In this document: one piece after another, positions 15,473 to 21,292 of the stretch | Numbering within the stretch: position 1 is the stretch's first letter | Layout: every line of letters starts with the position of its first letter | Origin: an uncultured Collinsella sp. | GTDB taxonomy: Bacteria > Actinomycetota > Coriobacteriia > Coriobacteriales > Coriobacteriaceae | DNA length: 21,292 nt | NCBI GenBank assembly: GCA_900554325.1 | Contig: USHA01000031.1 | Span: 1-21,292 of the forward strand | Direction of reading: 5' to 3' | The notes under the pieces: model-generated | Seen by the model: only the letters and a program-made list of their open reading frames with translations | Told to the model about the DNA's origin: nothing | Databases searched by the model: none | Translations under genes and position numbers: made by a program

Positions 15473-16237
15473 TTAGTGGCAGCTGCAGCCCTCGTGGCCC
15501 TCGTGCTCGTGATGGCCGTGGCAGCCGCAGGACTCGCCATGCTCGCGGGTGTGCTCGTGGTCGTGACCATGGCAGTCGCAGGTGGCCTCGCCGGTCTGAG
15601 CGAGCGTGCCGGCAATGAGGGCCTCGACGCAGGCATCGCAGCTGCCCTGGGCGCCCGCATAGACCGTGATGCCAGCCTGGGTGAGCGCGTTGATGGCGCC
15701 GCCGCCGATACCGCCGCAGATGAGCGTGTCAACGCCACCGTTGGCAAGCAGACCCGCCAGGGCGCCGTGACCGGTGCCGCCGGTGCCTACGACTTGCTCG
15801 TTGAGCACCTTGCCATCTTGGATGTCGTAGATCTTGAACTGCTCGCTGCGGCCAAAGTGCATAAAGATGTTGCCGTTGTCGTACGTCGTTGCCACCCTCA
15901 TGGTGCCGACCTCCTTTGCTGGCCATGCGGCCGTCGTCGTGGTGATGGGGGAGTATGCGATATTACCGCCCTCGATGACAATCGCTCGTCCATTGACCAA
16001 CGCGTTTGCCACCTTGCGATGCGCGCGGCTGCTGATTGCCGCCACCGTGGCGCGGGCGATGCCCATGTGCAGGGCGACGGCCTCCTGATTGAGGCCCTCC
16101 AGATCGCACAGGCGCAGTACTTCGAGCTCATCGACCGTCATATCGATAGCGTCTCCGCTGGCAAGGCCATCGGGGGTAAAGCCGCGATATTCGGGGATGA
16201 TCCCAACGCGGCGCAGTTTTTCGCGTCTTCCAGCCAT
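15473..16237 (-). CDS. DUF134 DNA-binding domain fused to a NifX/NafY-type (dinitrogenase Fe-Mo cofactor) domain
   Basis: The 254-residue product has two parts. Residues 1-~95 match DUF134, a helix-turn-helix family: RRVGIIPEYRGFTPDG, MTVDELEVLRLCDLEGLNQEAVALHMGIARATVAAI, then ALVNGRAIVIEGG. Residues 113-~220 match the NifX/NafY fold that binds iron-molybdenum-type clusters: MRVATTYDNGNIFMHFGRSEQFKIYDI, then GTGGTGHGALAGLLA and LICGGIGGGAINAL. The last ~36 residues are packed with His and Cys (CDCHGHDHEH, CGCHGHHEHEGH), a likely metal-binding tail. The start is ATG 16237, preceded by GGAGAG at 16241-16246; the frame is open further upstream. The linker encodes a strong internal ribosome binding site. 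No nitrogenase genes are seen, so the ligand is unknown. Confidence 0.88.
   Translation of the reverse strand: MAGRREKLRRVGIIPEYRGFTPDGLASGDAIDMTVDELEVLRLCDLEGLNQEAVALHMGIARATVAAISSRAHRKVANALVNGRAIVIEGGNIAYSPITTTTAAWPAKEVGTMRVATTYDNGNIFMHFGRSEQFKIYDIQDGKVLNEQVVGTGGTGHGALAGLLANGGVDTLICGGIGGGAINALTQAGITVYAGAQGSCDACVEALIAGTLAQTGEATCDCHGHDHEHTREHGESCGCHGHHEHEGHEGCSCH
15909..15917 (-). promoter_or_regulatory. internal full-consensus Shine-Dalgarno before ATG 15901
   Basis: On the minus strand AAAGGAGGT lies 7 nt before an in-frame ATG (15899-15901). That ATG is exactly where stand-alone NifX-type proteins begin (MRVATTYDNGN). Initiation here would give a 142-residue protein (15473-15901) with the cluster-binding domain and His/Cys tail but without the DNA-binding domain. 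Confidence 0.7.
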
Positions 16238-16249
16238 ACACTCTCCAAA

Positions 16250-16265
16250 TCTGACATATGTCAAC
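16250..16265. promoter_or_regulatory. CATATG-centred dyad, proximal copy
   Basis: The core TGACATATGTCA (16252-16263) is a perfect 12-bp palindrome within TCTGACATATGTCAAC. It overlaps the predicted transcription start of the minus-strand DUF134-NifX gene. The distal copy is at 16303-16318. Confidence 0.65.
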
Positions 16266-16268
16266 AAT

Positions 16269-16296
16269 AGAATAGCGAACGTGCGGATTTGCGCAA
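16269..16296 (-). promoter_or_regulatory. probable promoter of the DUF134-NifX gene
   Basis: Read on the minus strand, TTGCGC (16291-16296) and TATTCT (16269-16274) are separated by 16 bp. Each box is a partial match. The position between two CATATG dyads and about 30 bp upstream of the start codon makes it plausible. Confidence 0.45.
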
Positions 16297-16302
16297 GGAA
16301 TT

Positions 16303-16318
16303 TCTGGCATATGTCAGA
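16303..16318. promoter_or_regulatory. CATATG-centred dyad, distal copy
   Basis: TCTGGCATATGTCAGA is a 16-bp palindrome with one mismatched pair. Its centre is 53 bp, about five helical turns, from that of the proximal copy. It lies just upstream of the minus-strand -35 and 86 bp before thyA on the other strand. Confidence 0.65.
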
Positions 16319-16363
16319 AAATGAGGGCTTATGTTTTGGCTGTGGGGCCGCGTGCGCCTGGGC

Positions 16364-16369
16364 TACAAT
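16364..16369 (+). promoter_or_regulatory. -10-like element for thyA-folA
   Basis: TACAAT lies 35 bp before the thyA start. The nearest -35-like box, TTGGCT at 16336-16341, is 22 bp away, too far for a standard promoter, so this is tentative. Confidence 0.35.
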
Positions 16370-16403
16370 GAATCTCGCTTGTAGGCGACTGACAGGAGGG
16401 TCA

Positions 16404-17252
16404 ATGAGCAAAGCTGATCAACAGTTTGTAACCATGTGCCGCGATATCTTGGACCATGGCACCACCACCGAGGGCCAAAAGGTCCGCCCGGTGTGGGAGG
16501 ACGGCACCCCTGCCTATACCATTAAAAACTTTGGTGTCACGGCGCGCTATGATCTGCGCGAGGAGTTCCCCGCGCTCACCCTGCGCCGTACGGCGCTTAA
16601 GTCTGCCATGGACGAGATTCTGTGGATCTATCAAAAGAAGTCCAATAACGTGCATGACCTCAACAGCCATATCTGGGATGAGTGGGCCGATGAGACCGGT
16701 TCCATCGGTAAAGCCTACGGCTATCAGATTGGTCAGAAGAGCCATTACGCCGAGGGCGACTTCGACCAGATGGACCGTGTACTGTACGACCTTAAGCACA
16801 CGCCGTATAGTCGCCGCATTATGACCAATACGTACGTGTTTAGCGATCTGTCCGAGATGCACCTTTATCCATGCGCCTATAGCGTGACCTATAACGTGAC
16901 GCAGCGTCCTCAGGACGACAAGCCGACGCTCAACATGATTCTCAACCAGCGCAGCCAGGACATTTTAGCCGCGAACAACTGGAACGTGTGCCAGTACGCC
17001 ATTTTGCTGATGATGGTCGCGCAGTCGGTCGATATGATTCCCGGTGAGCTGCTGCACGTGATCGCCGACGCCCATATCTATGATCGTCATGTCGATATCG
17101 TCCGCGAGCTTATCGAGCGTCCGCAGTTTGCGGCACCCAAGGTAACGCTCAACCCCGATGTGCATGACTTCTATGCGTTTACGACCGATGACCTGATCGT
17201 CGAGGGCTATGAGCACGGCCCTCAGGTCAAGAACATCCCCATTGCGGTGTAG
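16404..17252 (+). CDS. thyA: thymidylate synthase ThyA, B. subtilis ThyA/phage phi3T-like branch
   Basis: ThyA makes dTMP from dUMP using methylene-tetrahydrofolate, which becomes dihydrofolate. The 282-residue product has VRPVWEDGTPAYTI, ILWIYQKKSNNVHDLNSHIWDEW, the catalytic cysteine C157 in LYPCAYSVTYNV, and QRSQD at 182-186 with N194. The E. coli-type PCH motif reads PCA. From memory this resembles the B. subtilis ThyA/phi3T type, where His is also replaced. The start at 16404 follows AGGAGGG at 16394-16400; the frame is open upstream. The partner folA follows after nine bases. Confidence 0.93.
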   Translation: MSKADQQFVTMCRDILDHGTTTEGQKVRPVWEDGTPAYTIKNFGVTARYDLREEFPALTLRRTALKSAMDEILWIYQKKSNNVHDLNSHIWDEWADETGSIGKAYGYQIGQKSHYAEGDFDQMDRVLYDLKHTPYSRRIMTNTYVFSDLSEMHLYPCAYSVTYNVTQRPQDDKPTLNMILNQRSQDILAANNWNVCQYAILLMMVAQSVDMIPGELLHVIADAHIYDRHVDIVRELIERPQFAAPKVTLNPDVHDFYAFTTDDLIVEGYEHGPQVKNIPIAV

Positions 17253-17261
17253 GTGACGCGC

Positions 17262-17780
17262 ATGACGTGTAAGCTTTCTGCCATCGTCGCCGTGTGTGAC
17301 GACTGGGGTATTGGCTGCGAGGGCGATATGGTGGTGTCCAATCGCGCCGATATGCGCCATTTTGTGGCCTGCACCAAGGGCTGCCCGGTTATCATGGGAC
17401 GCAAGACGCTGCTGAGTTTTCCCGGCGGGCGTCCTCTCAAGAACCGCCGCAATATCGTGCTTACGCGCGATATAGGCTTTACCCGCGAGGGCGTCGACGT
17501 GGTGCATAGCGTTGACGAAGCGCTCTCTGCGGTTGCCGATGAGCTCGTTGCCTGGGTGATCGGTGGCGGCGATGTCTATCGGCAGTTTTTGCCGTACTGC
17601 GTGGAGGCCGAGGTCACTCATGACCACTGCGTGCATGTCGTGGACACGTATTTTCCCGACTTGGACGCCGATCCCGCGTGGGAGATTGCGCAGCGTAGCG
17701 GGGTCGCGACGATTGCCGCCGGTGAGGGTGACGAGGGCGTCAATTATGAGTTCGTGACGTATCGTCGCATCGAGGCGTAA
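17262..17780 (+). CDS. folA: dihydrofolate reductase
   Basis: DHFR reduces with NADPH the dihydrofolate that ThyA produces. The 172-residue product has IVAVCDDWGIGCEGDMV, the catalytic acid D30 in RADMRHF, VIMGRKTLLSFPGGRPL, VIGGGDVYRQFLP and the C-terminal THDHCVHVVDTYFPDLD. It lies nine bases after thyA, a common functional pair. ATG 17262 is chosen with AGGTGA at 17251-17256. A GTG at 17253 would add three residues. Confidence 0.95.
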   Translation: MTCKLSAIVAVCDDWGIGCEGDMVVSNRADMRHFVACTKGCPVIMGRKTLLSFPGGRPLKNRRNIVLTRDIGFTREGVDVVHSVDEALSAVADELVAWVIGGGDVYRQFLPYCVEAEVTHDHCVHVVDTYFPDLDADPAWEIAQRSGVATIAAGEGDEGVNYEFVTYRRIEA

Positions 17781-17822
17781 ATCGTCTGGCGTGAACGGTA
17801 TCATCGTGTTGATTGAATGCAT

Positions 17823-17849
17823 GGGGCGGCGCTTAGCGTCGCCTCGTTT
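17823..17849 (+). terminator. possible terminator after folA
   Basis: A stem of about 10 bp (17823-17832 with 17836-17845, two G-U) closes a 3-nt loop and is followed by GTTTGG, a short T-tract. It lies 42 bp after the folA stop and before the SpoU-type gene. TATAGA at 17852-17857 could be a -10 for that gene. Confidence 0.5.
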
Positions 17850-17889
17850 GGTATAGATGTGCTGTAAAGAAGGGTGCGGGCTGGCTGCT

Positions 17890-18804
17890 ATGACTGATGC
17901 CGTTGAGGTTCTGCGAATTGATTCGCTCGAGGACGAGCGGCTCGATGCCTATGTGCGACTGACCGAGCGCGAGCTGCGCTGCGTGCTGGAGCCGCAAAAG
18001 GGCATCTTTATTGCGGAGAGCGCCAAGGTCATCGAGCGTGCCGTGCGCGCCGGATACGAGCCGGTGAGCTTTCTGTTGGGCGAACGCTGGCTCGATCAGA
18101 TGATGCCGCTGTTCGAGCGCCTGGTTGTGCGCGAGGGCGCGGGTCCTGTTCCTGTGTTCGTGGCCTCCATGGAGCTCATGGAGCATTTGACGGGCTTCAA
18201 TGTGACGCGCGGTGCGCTCGCGGCATTCCGTCGTCCACGCCAGATTCCGGTAGCCGAGTTCTTGGGTGGCGTCGTCGAGGCGGCGGGGGAGCGCCCGGTG
18301 CGCGTGTGCGTGCTCGAGGGCATTGTCGACCACACCAACGTCGGCGCGATTTTCCGCTCGGCGGCTGCGCTGAACGTCGATGGCATTTTGGTGAGCCCCA
18401 CGTGCTGTGACCCGCTGTACCGTCGCTCGGCCCGCGTGAGCATGGGCACGGTGTTCCAGGTGCCCTGGACACGCATTGGCAGCGAGGCGCGTGTATGGCC
18501 GCATGATGGGCTGGCGGCGTTACACGATGCCGGCTTTTCGTGTGCCGCTATGGCGTTGACGGATGATTCGGTGTCGTTGGACGATCCCGCGCTGCAGGAG
18601 ATTGACCGCCTGGCAATCTTTATGGGCACCGAGGGTGCCGGCCTGGGCGCCAAGACCATTGCCGGCTGTGACCGCGCCGTGCGCATTCCGATGGCGCACG
18701 GGGTCGATTCGCTCAACGTGGCCGCGGCGAGCGCCGTCGCCTTTTGGCAGCTGTGCCCGCACGTGAGCAATGAGTATCACTACCAGCCGGGTTTGTATCA
18801 CTAG
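17890..18804 (+). CDS. TrmH/SpoU-family RNA 2'-O-methyltransferase
   Basis: The 304-residue protein has an N-terminal substrate-recognition domain (KGIFIAESAKVIERAVRAGYEP) followed by a SPOUT knotted methyltransferase domain. Its three motifs are present: NVGAIFRSAAALNVDGILV, FMGTEGAGLGAKTI, and RIPMAHGVDSLNVAAASAVAFW, with the conserved Arg, Glu and Ser-Leu-Asn-Val residues. The family methylates ribose 2'-OH in tRNA or rRNA using SAM; the target cannot be told here. The start is uncertain: ATG 17890 gives a normal N-terminus, but AGGG lies 15 bases away. An in-frame ATG at 17857 has no ribosome binding site. Confidence 0.88.
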   Translation: MTDAVEVLRIDSLEDERLDAYVRLTERELRCVLEPQKGIFIAESAKVIERAVRAGYEPVSFLLGERWLDQMMPLFERLVVREGAGPVPVFVASMELMEHLTGFNVTRGALAAFRRPRQIPVAEFLGGVVEAAGERPVRVCVLEGIVDHTNVGAIFRSAAALNVDGILVSPTCCDPLYRRSARVSMGTVFQVPWTRIGSEARVWPHDGLAALHDAGFSCAAMALTDDSVSLDDPALQEIDRLAIFMGTEGAGLGAKTIAGCDRAVRIPMAHGVDSLNVAAASAVAFWQLCPHVSNEYHYQPGLYH

Positions 18805-18929
18805 GCAGATATTTCGCACCGCGCTCTAATTCGGGGTGTTTCGGTCGCCGCCAGTCGGTGCTAAGCTGGTTTTGGCTTTGGTTTTAAATTGCTGTTTTGT
18901 TGTTTGACGTATGCGTGTGGGGAGGGCGT

Positions 18930-20279
18930 GTGGCTAAGAAATCTACGGCTATCGATGTAACGCAGGGTGTTATTTGGCAGCAGCTGCTTTCGCTGTGCGT
19001 TCCCATCTTTTTTAGTTCGTTTTTTCAGCAGGCCTACACGCTTATCGGTACCTATATTGTCGGTCAGTTTGGCGGCAAGCTCGCGCTGGGCGGCATTCAA
19101 GCCACGATGGTCCTCACCGAGCTCTGCATTGGCTTTTGCGTTGGCGTTGGCGCTGGTTGTGCCGTTATCACGGGTCAGTTTTTTGGCCAGCACGATGATG
19201 AGCGTCTGAGCCGTTCGGTCCATACGGCCATGACGCTTGCGCTGGTGGGCGGTATCGTTTTCTCGATTCTTGGCATAGTGTTCGTTGAGCCCATGCTGGT
19301 GCTTATGAACACGCCGCATGAACTATTGGCCGAGGGCGTGGCCTATGCTCGCTGTTATTTTGCCGCGATGGTTGCGGCACTGCTGCTTAATATGGGAACC
19401 GCACTGCTGCGTGCCGTGGGCGACACACGCGGGCCCGCCGTGATCATTGCCTCTGGCTGCCTGGTTAACGTGGTGCTGGATATCATCTTTGTCGCTGTGT
19501 TGCATATGGAGGCGCTGGGCTGTGGCATCGCAGTGGCGCTGACCATTTGCTCCAATGCAACGATGATCGTGTTGCGCATGATGCGCGCTCCGGGTGCATG
19601 GCGTCTTTCGCTGTCTAGGCTCGGCATCGATCGCGGTATTTGCAAGAGTATGATCTCGTGTGGTCTGCCACTCGGTTTTCAATCGGCTGCCTATTCGATC
19701 TCGAACGTGTTGATCCAGGTGTCGGTTAATTCGTTTGGTGCCGATGTCACGACTGCCTGGGGTCTATCTGGGCGCCTGGATGGCATTATCTGGATGGTTA
19801 CCGAGGCGCTCGGCGTGTCGATCACCACGTTCTCGGCACAGAACTTTGGCGCGCGCAACTACGAGCGCATGCGCAAGGGCTACCATACGTCGCTCGTGCT
19901 GTCGTTTATGCTCATTGGTGGCCTGTCTGCCGTGCTGCTGGTGTTCTCGGGTCCGTTGTTGCGTCTGTTTGTCGACGATGCTTCGATTTCGGCGTACACC
20001 ACGACGATTCTTCATTTCATCGCGCCGTTCTACGCGATCTTCTCGATTATCGAGAACGCGTCGGGCTCCATTCGCGGCGCCGGCGTGAGTCTGCAGCCTA
20101 TGATGCTCACCATCTTTGGCACCGTTGTCTTGAGGGTGATCTGGGTGTTTGCGATCATGCCCTTCGATCCGTCGCTCGAGCATCTACTACTGGTCTACCC
20201 CGTAACCTGGCTCATTACGGCCACGATGTTCACCATCTACCACCACAGCGGCAACTGGCTAGGCCGCGCCACCGCCTAA
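18930..20279 (+). CDS. MATE-family multidrug/toxin efflux transporter
   Basis: The 449-residue hydrophobic protein has about 12 predicted membrane segments in two halves. Typical MATE features are the first-helix region WQQLLSLCVPIFFSSFFQQAY, GQFFGQHDDERLSRS after helix 3, and the helix 4-5 region ALLRAVGDTRGPAVI. The second half repeats the pattern (FSAQNFGARNYERMRKG). Such proteins export cationic drugs or metabolites using Na+ or H+ gradients; the substrate is unknown. GTG 18930 is chosen because GGGGAGGG ends four bases before it. A TTG at 18897 is a longer alternative. The 125-bp gap upstream is unusually T-rich (18868-18905) but shows no clear promoter. Confidence 0.92.
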   Translation: MAKKSTAIDVTQGVIWQQLLSLCVPIFFSSFFQQAYTLIGTYIVGQFGGKLALGGIQATMVLTELCIGFCVGVGAGCAVITGQFFGQHDDERLSRSVHTAMTLALVGGIVFSILGIVFVEPMLVLMNTPHELLAEGVAYARCYFAAMVAALLLNMGTALLRAVGDTRGPAVIIASGCLVNVVLDIIFVAVLHMEALGCGIAVALTICSNATMIVLRMMRAPGAWRLSLSRLGIDRGICKSMISCGLPLGFQSAAYSISNVLIQVSVNSFGADVTTAWGLSGRLDGIIWMVTEALGVSITTFSAQNFGARNYERMRKGYHTSLVLSFMLIGGLSAVLLVFSGPLLRLFVDDASISAYTTTILHFIAPFYAIFSIIENASGSIRGAGVSLQPMMLTIFGTVVLRVIWVFAIMPFDPSLEHLLLVYPVTWLITATMFTIYHHSGNWLGRATA

Positions 20280-20362
20280 TGATCCCTTGGGGTGGAGGAA
20301 AACGGATCATTGCTCTCCGTCGTGATGTCGACGATCCGTTTCTCTTCGTCCCCTTCGGATCA
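20280..20362. terminator. nested inverted repeats, probable bidirectional terminator
   Basis: An inner 9-bp stem (20300-20308 with 20333-20341) is followed by TTTCTCTT on the + strand and by TTTTCC on the minus strand. An outer pairing joins TGATCC (20280-20285) with GGATCA (20357-20362), and GGGG (20289-20292) with CCCC (20350-20353). It lies between the MATE gene and the convergent cobO remnant. Confidence 0.6.
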
Positions 20363-20363
20363 A

Positions 20364-20560
20364 TTAGTATTCGATGCCTTGGCGGGCTAGGAGGCCTTCG
20401 TCGAAGTAGTGTTTGACGGGGCGCATTTCGGTGACCAGGTCGGCGAGGTCAGCGAGGGGCAGCAGGCCGCGGCCGGTCAGTATGAGCTCTGTGGTGTCGG
20501 GTTTCATCGCGATCAGTTGCCCGTATAGATTTGAACCTTGCCGACTTCCAGTGATGCCAT
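20364..20560 (-). pseudogene. cobO/btuR (cob(I)alamin adenosyltransferase) remnant with internal deletion
   Basis: Two ends of a CobO/BtuR gene are joined. The 5' end starts at ATG 20560 with AAAGGA at 20566-20571 and reads MASLEVGKVQIYTGN before TGA at 20513-20515. That is the CobO start up to the P-loop (normally followed by GKGKTT). In a different frame, the 3' end (20364-20516) encodes about 50 codons, ending LADLVTEMRPVKHYFDEG and then LLARQGIEY, the CobO C-terminus. Roughly 110 codons with the P-loop and catalytic core are missing, and the frames no longer match. Intact enzymes adenosylate corrinoids. A 47-codon frame from ATG 20507 remains but cannot be functional CobO. Confidence 0.82.
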
Positions 20561-20652
20561 CTCTATCCTTTCGTGCCCGGCGTCGGTTTATCGCCGGCCG
20601 GGTTGGGTATTCTAGTTAGCATTATCAACCCCAGTAGATGGAGTTCAAGCAG

Positions 20653-21292
20653 ATGGAGATGGATGACAACAAACGTAGACGGAATATGATTCTCTACGTG
20701 CTCATCGCCTTCGTCGTCTACCTCGTGCTCTCGACCGTTCTGTTCCCTAACATCGGTCACACGCAGCAGATTACGAAGACCGATTACTCGACGTTTGTCA
20801 AAGCGCTCGATAAGAAGAGTGTCGACAAGGTCGAGTACAACACGGACGATTACTCGATTTATTACACCAAGAAGGGCGAGGACGAGAACATCGCCTATAA
20901 GACGACCGGTGTGCCGAACGATGCGGGCTTTACCGATCGCGTGCTTGAGTCTGGCGCTTCGCTGGAGTCGGTCGTTCCCGATAAAAACTCGGGTTTAATG
21001 ACCTACTACCTGCTCACACTCATTCTTCCCATGGCGATTTTCTTCCTCATCGGTTGGTGGCTCAACCGCCGCATGAAGAAGGCTATGGGCGATGACGGCC
21101 CGTCGATGAACTTTGGCGGCGGCGGTTTTGGCGGCGGCGGACTGGGTAAGTCCGGCGCGCGCGTGATCGCCTCCAAGGACGTGGGCGTGACCTTTAAGGA
21201 CGTCGCCGGCCAGGAAGAGGCCAAGGAGTCTCTCAAGGAGGTCGTCGACTTTCTGGAGAAGCCGCAGCGCTACGAGGAGATCGGCGCCAAGC
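20653..21292 (+). CDS. ftsH: ATP-dependent zinc metalloprotease FtsH (N-terminal part, cut by window end)
   Basis: FtsH is a membrane AAA+ protease that degrades membrane and short-lived proteins. The visible 213 residues show a basic start (DDNKRRRN), transmembrane segment 1 (MILYVLIAFVVYLVLSTVLF), an extracytoplasmic domain, transmembrane segment 2 (about 115-138, LLTLILPMAIFFLIGWWL), a glycine-rich linker (NFGGGGFGGGGLG) and the start of the AAA domain (VTFKDVAGQEEAKESLKE). Walker A and the HEXXH site lie beyond the window. The start is uncertain: in-frame ATGs are at 20638, 20653 and 20659. 20653 is chosen for GGAG at 20640-20643, nine bases upstream. It diverges from the cobO remnant. 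Confidence 0.93.
   Translation, partial: MEMDDNKRRRNMILYVLIAFVVYLVLSTVLFPNIGHTQQITKTDYSTFVKALDKKSVDKVEYNTDDYSIYYTKKGEDENIAYKTTGVPNDAGFTDRVLESGASLESVVPDKNSGLMTYYLLTLILPMAIFFLIGWWLNRRMKKAMGDDGPSMNFGGGGFGGGGLGKSGARVIASKDVGVTFKDVAGQEEAKESLKEVVDFLEKPQRYEEIGAK

Noticed and set aside
15371..16270. A 299-codon + strand frame across the DUF134-NifX gene
   Set aside because: It starts inside the terminator hairpin, has an unnatural Ala/Val-rich composition, and lies antisense to a gene with two recognised domains and a ribosome binding site.
20413..20619. A 68-codon + strand frame near ftsH
   Set aside because: It is antisense to the cobO remnant, has no ribosome binding site and resembles nothing.
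1..21292. CRISPR arrays, insertion sequences, prophage or integrase genes
   Set aside because: No direct-repeat/spacer pattern, transposase or integrase frame was seen on either strand.

Overview
The window looks like a chromosomal housekeeping region of a high-GC anaerobic actinobacterium, most likely Coriobacteriia and probably Collinsella. That assignment is from memory of gene content and codon style, not from a search. Gene order combines two known patterns. The run Asp23/Gls24 - fakA - recG ... plsX - acpP - rnc - smc - ftsY - ffh is the Bacillus-type order. The inserted block rsmD - coaD - SepIVA-like - DUF177 - rpmF is the actinobacterial one. Almost every gene lies on the + strand, and many overlap or couple through 1-8 nt stop/start overlaps.

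Layout: 1-193 is a leader holding a GC-rich hairpin, a perfect 38-bp palindrome and a good promoter. 194-268 is tRNA-Asn(GTT) with its own terminator. 464-6959 carries an envelope-stress-type protein, fatty acid kinase subunit FakA, RecG, RsmD, CoaD, a SepIVA-like coiled-coil protein and the YceD-like DUF177 protein. 7024-9406 holds L32, PlsX, ACP and RNase III, with hairpins or palindromes in front of plsX and acpP. 9417-15356 holds SMC and both SRP GTPases (FtsY, Ffh), ending at a strong hairpin. 15473-16237 (minus) is a DUF134 regulator fused to a NifX/NafY-type domain with a His/Cys-rich tail. 16404-17780 is thyA-folA, divergent from it. 17890-18804 is a SpoU-type RNA methyltransferase. 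18930-20279 is a MATE transporter. 20364-20560 (minus) is a badly deleted cobO/btuR remnant. 20653 to the edge is the start of ftsH.

The genes form mostly core modules: acyl-phosphate/phospholipid synthesis (FakA, PlsX, ACP), rRNA and ribosome functions (RsmD, DUF177, L32, RNase III, SpoU), chromosome and division (RecG, SMC, SepIVA-like), protein targeting (FtsY, Ffh) and one-carbon/dTMP synthesis (ThyA, FolA).

The best candidate for something undescribed is 15473-16320. There a single reading frame encodes a DNA-binding DUF134 domain plus a metal-cluster-type domain. It contains a full-consensus internal Shine-Dalgarno directly before a second ATG, so it may make both a full regulator and a free sensor domain. 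Its promoter is bracketed by two CATATG-centred dyads that look like operators. This is inference from sequence and needs experimental tests. Other notable points are the cobO deletion scar, active-site neighbour substitutions in ThyA, ACP and RNase III, and two long palindromes.
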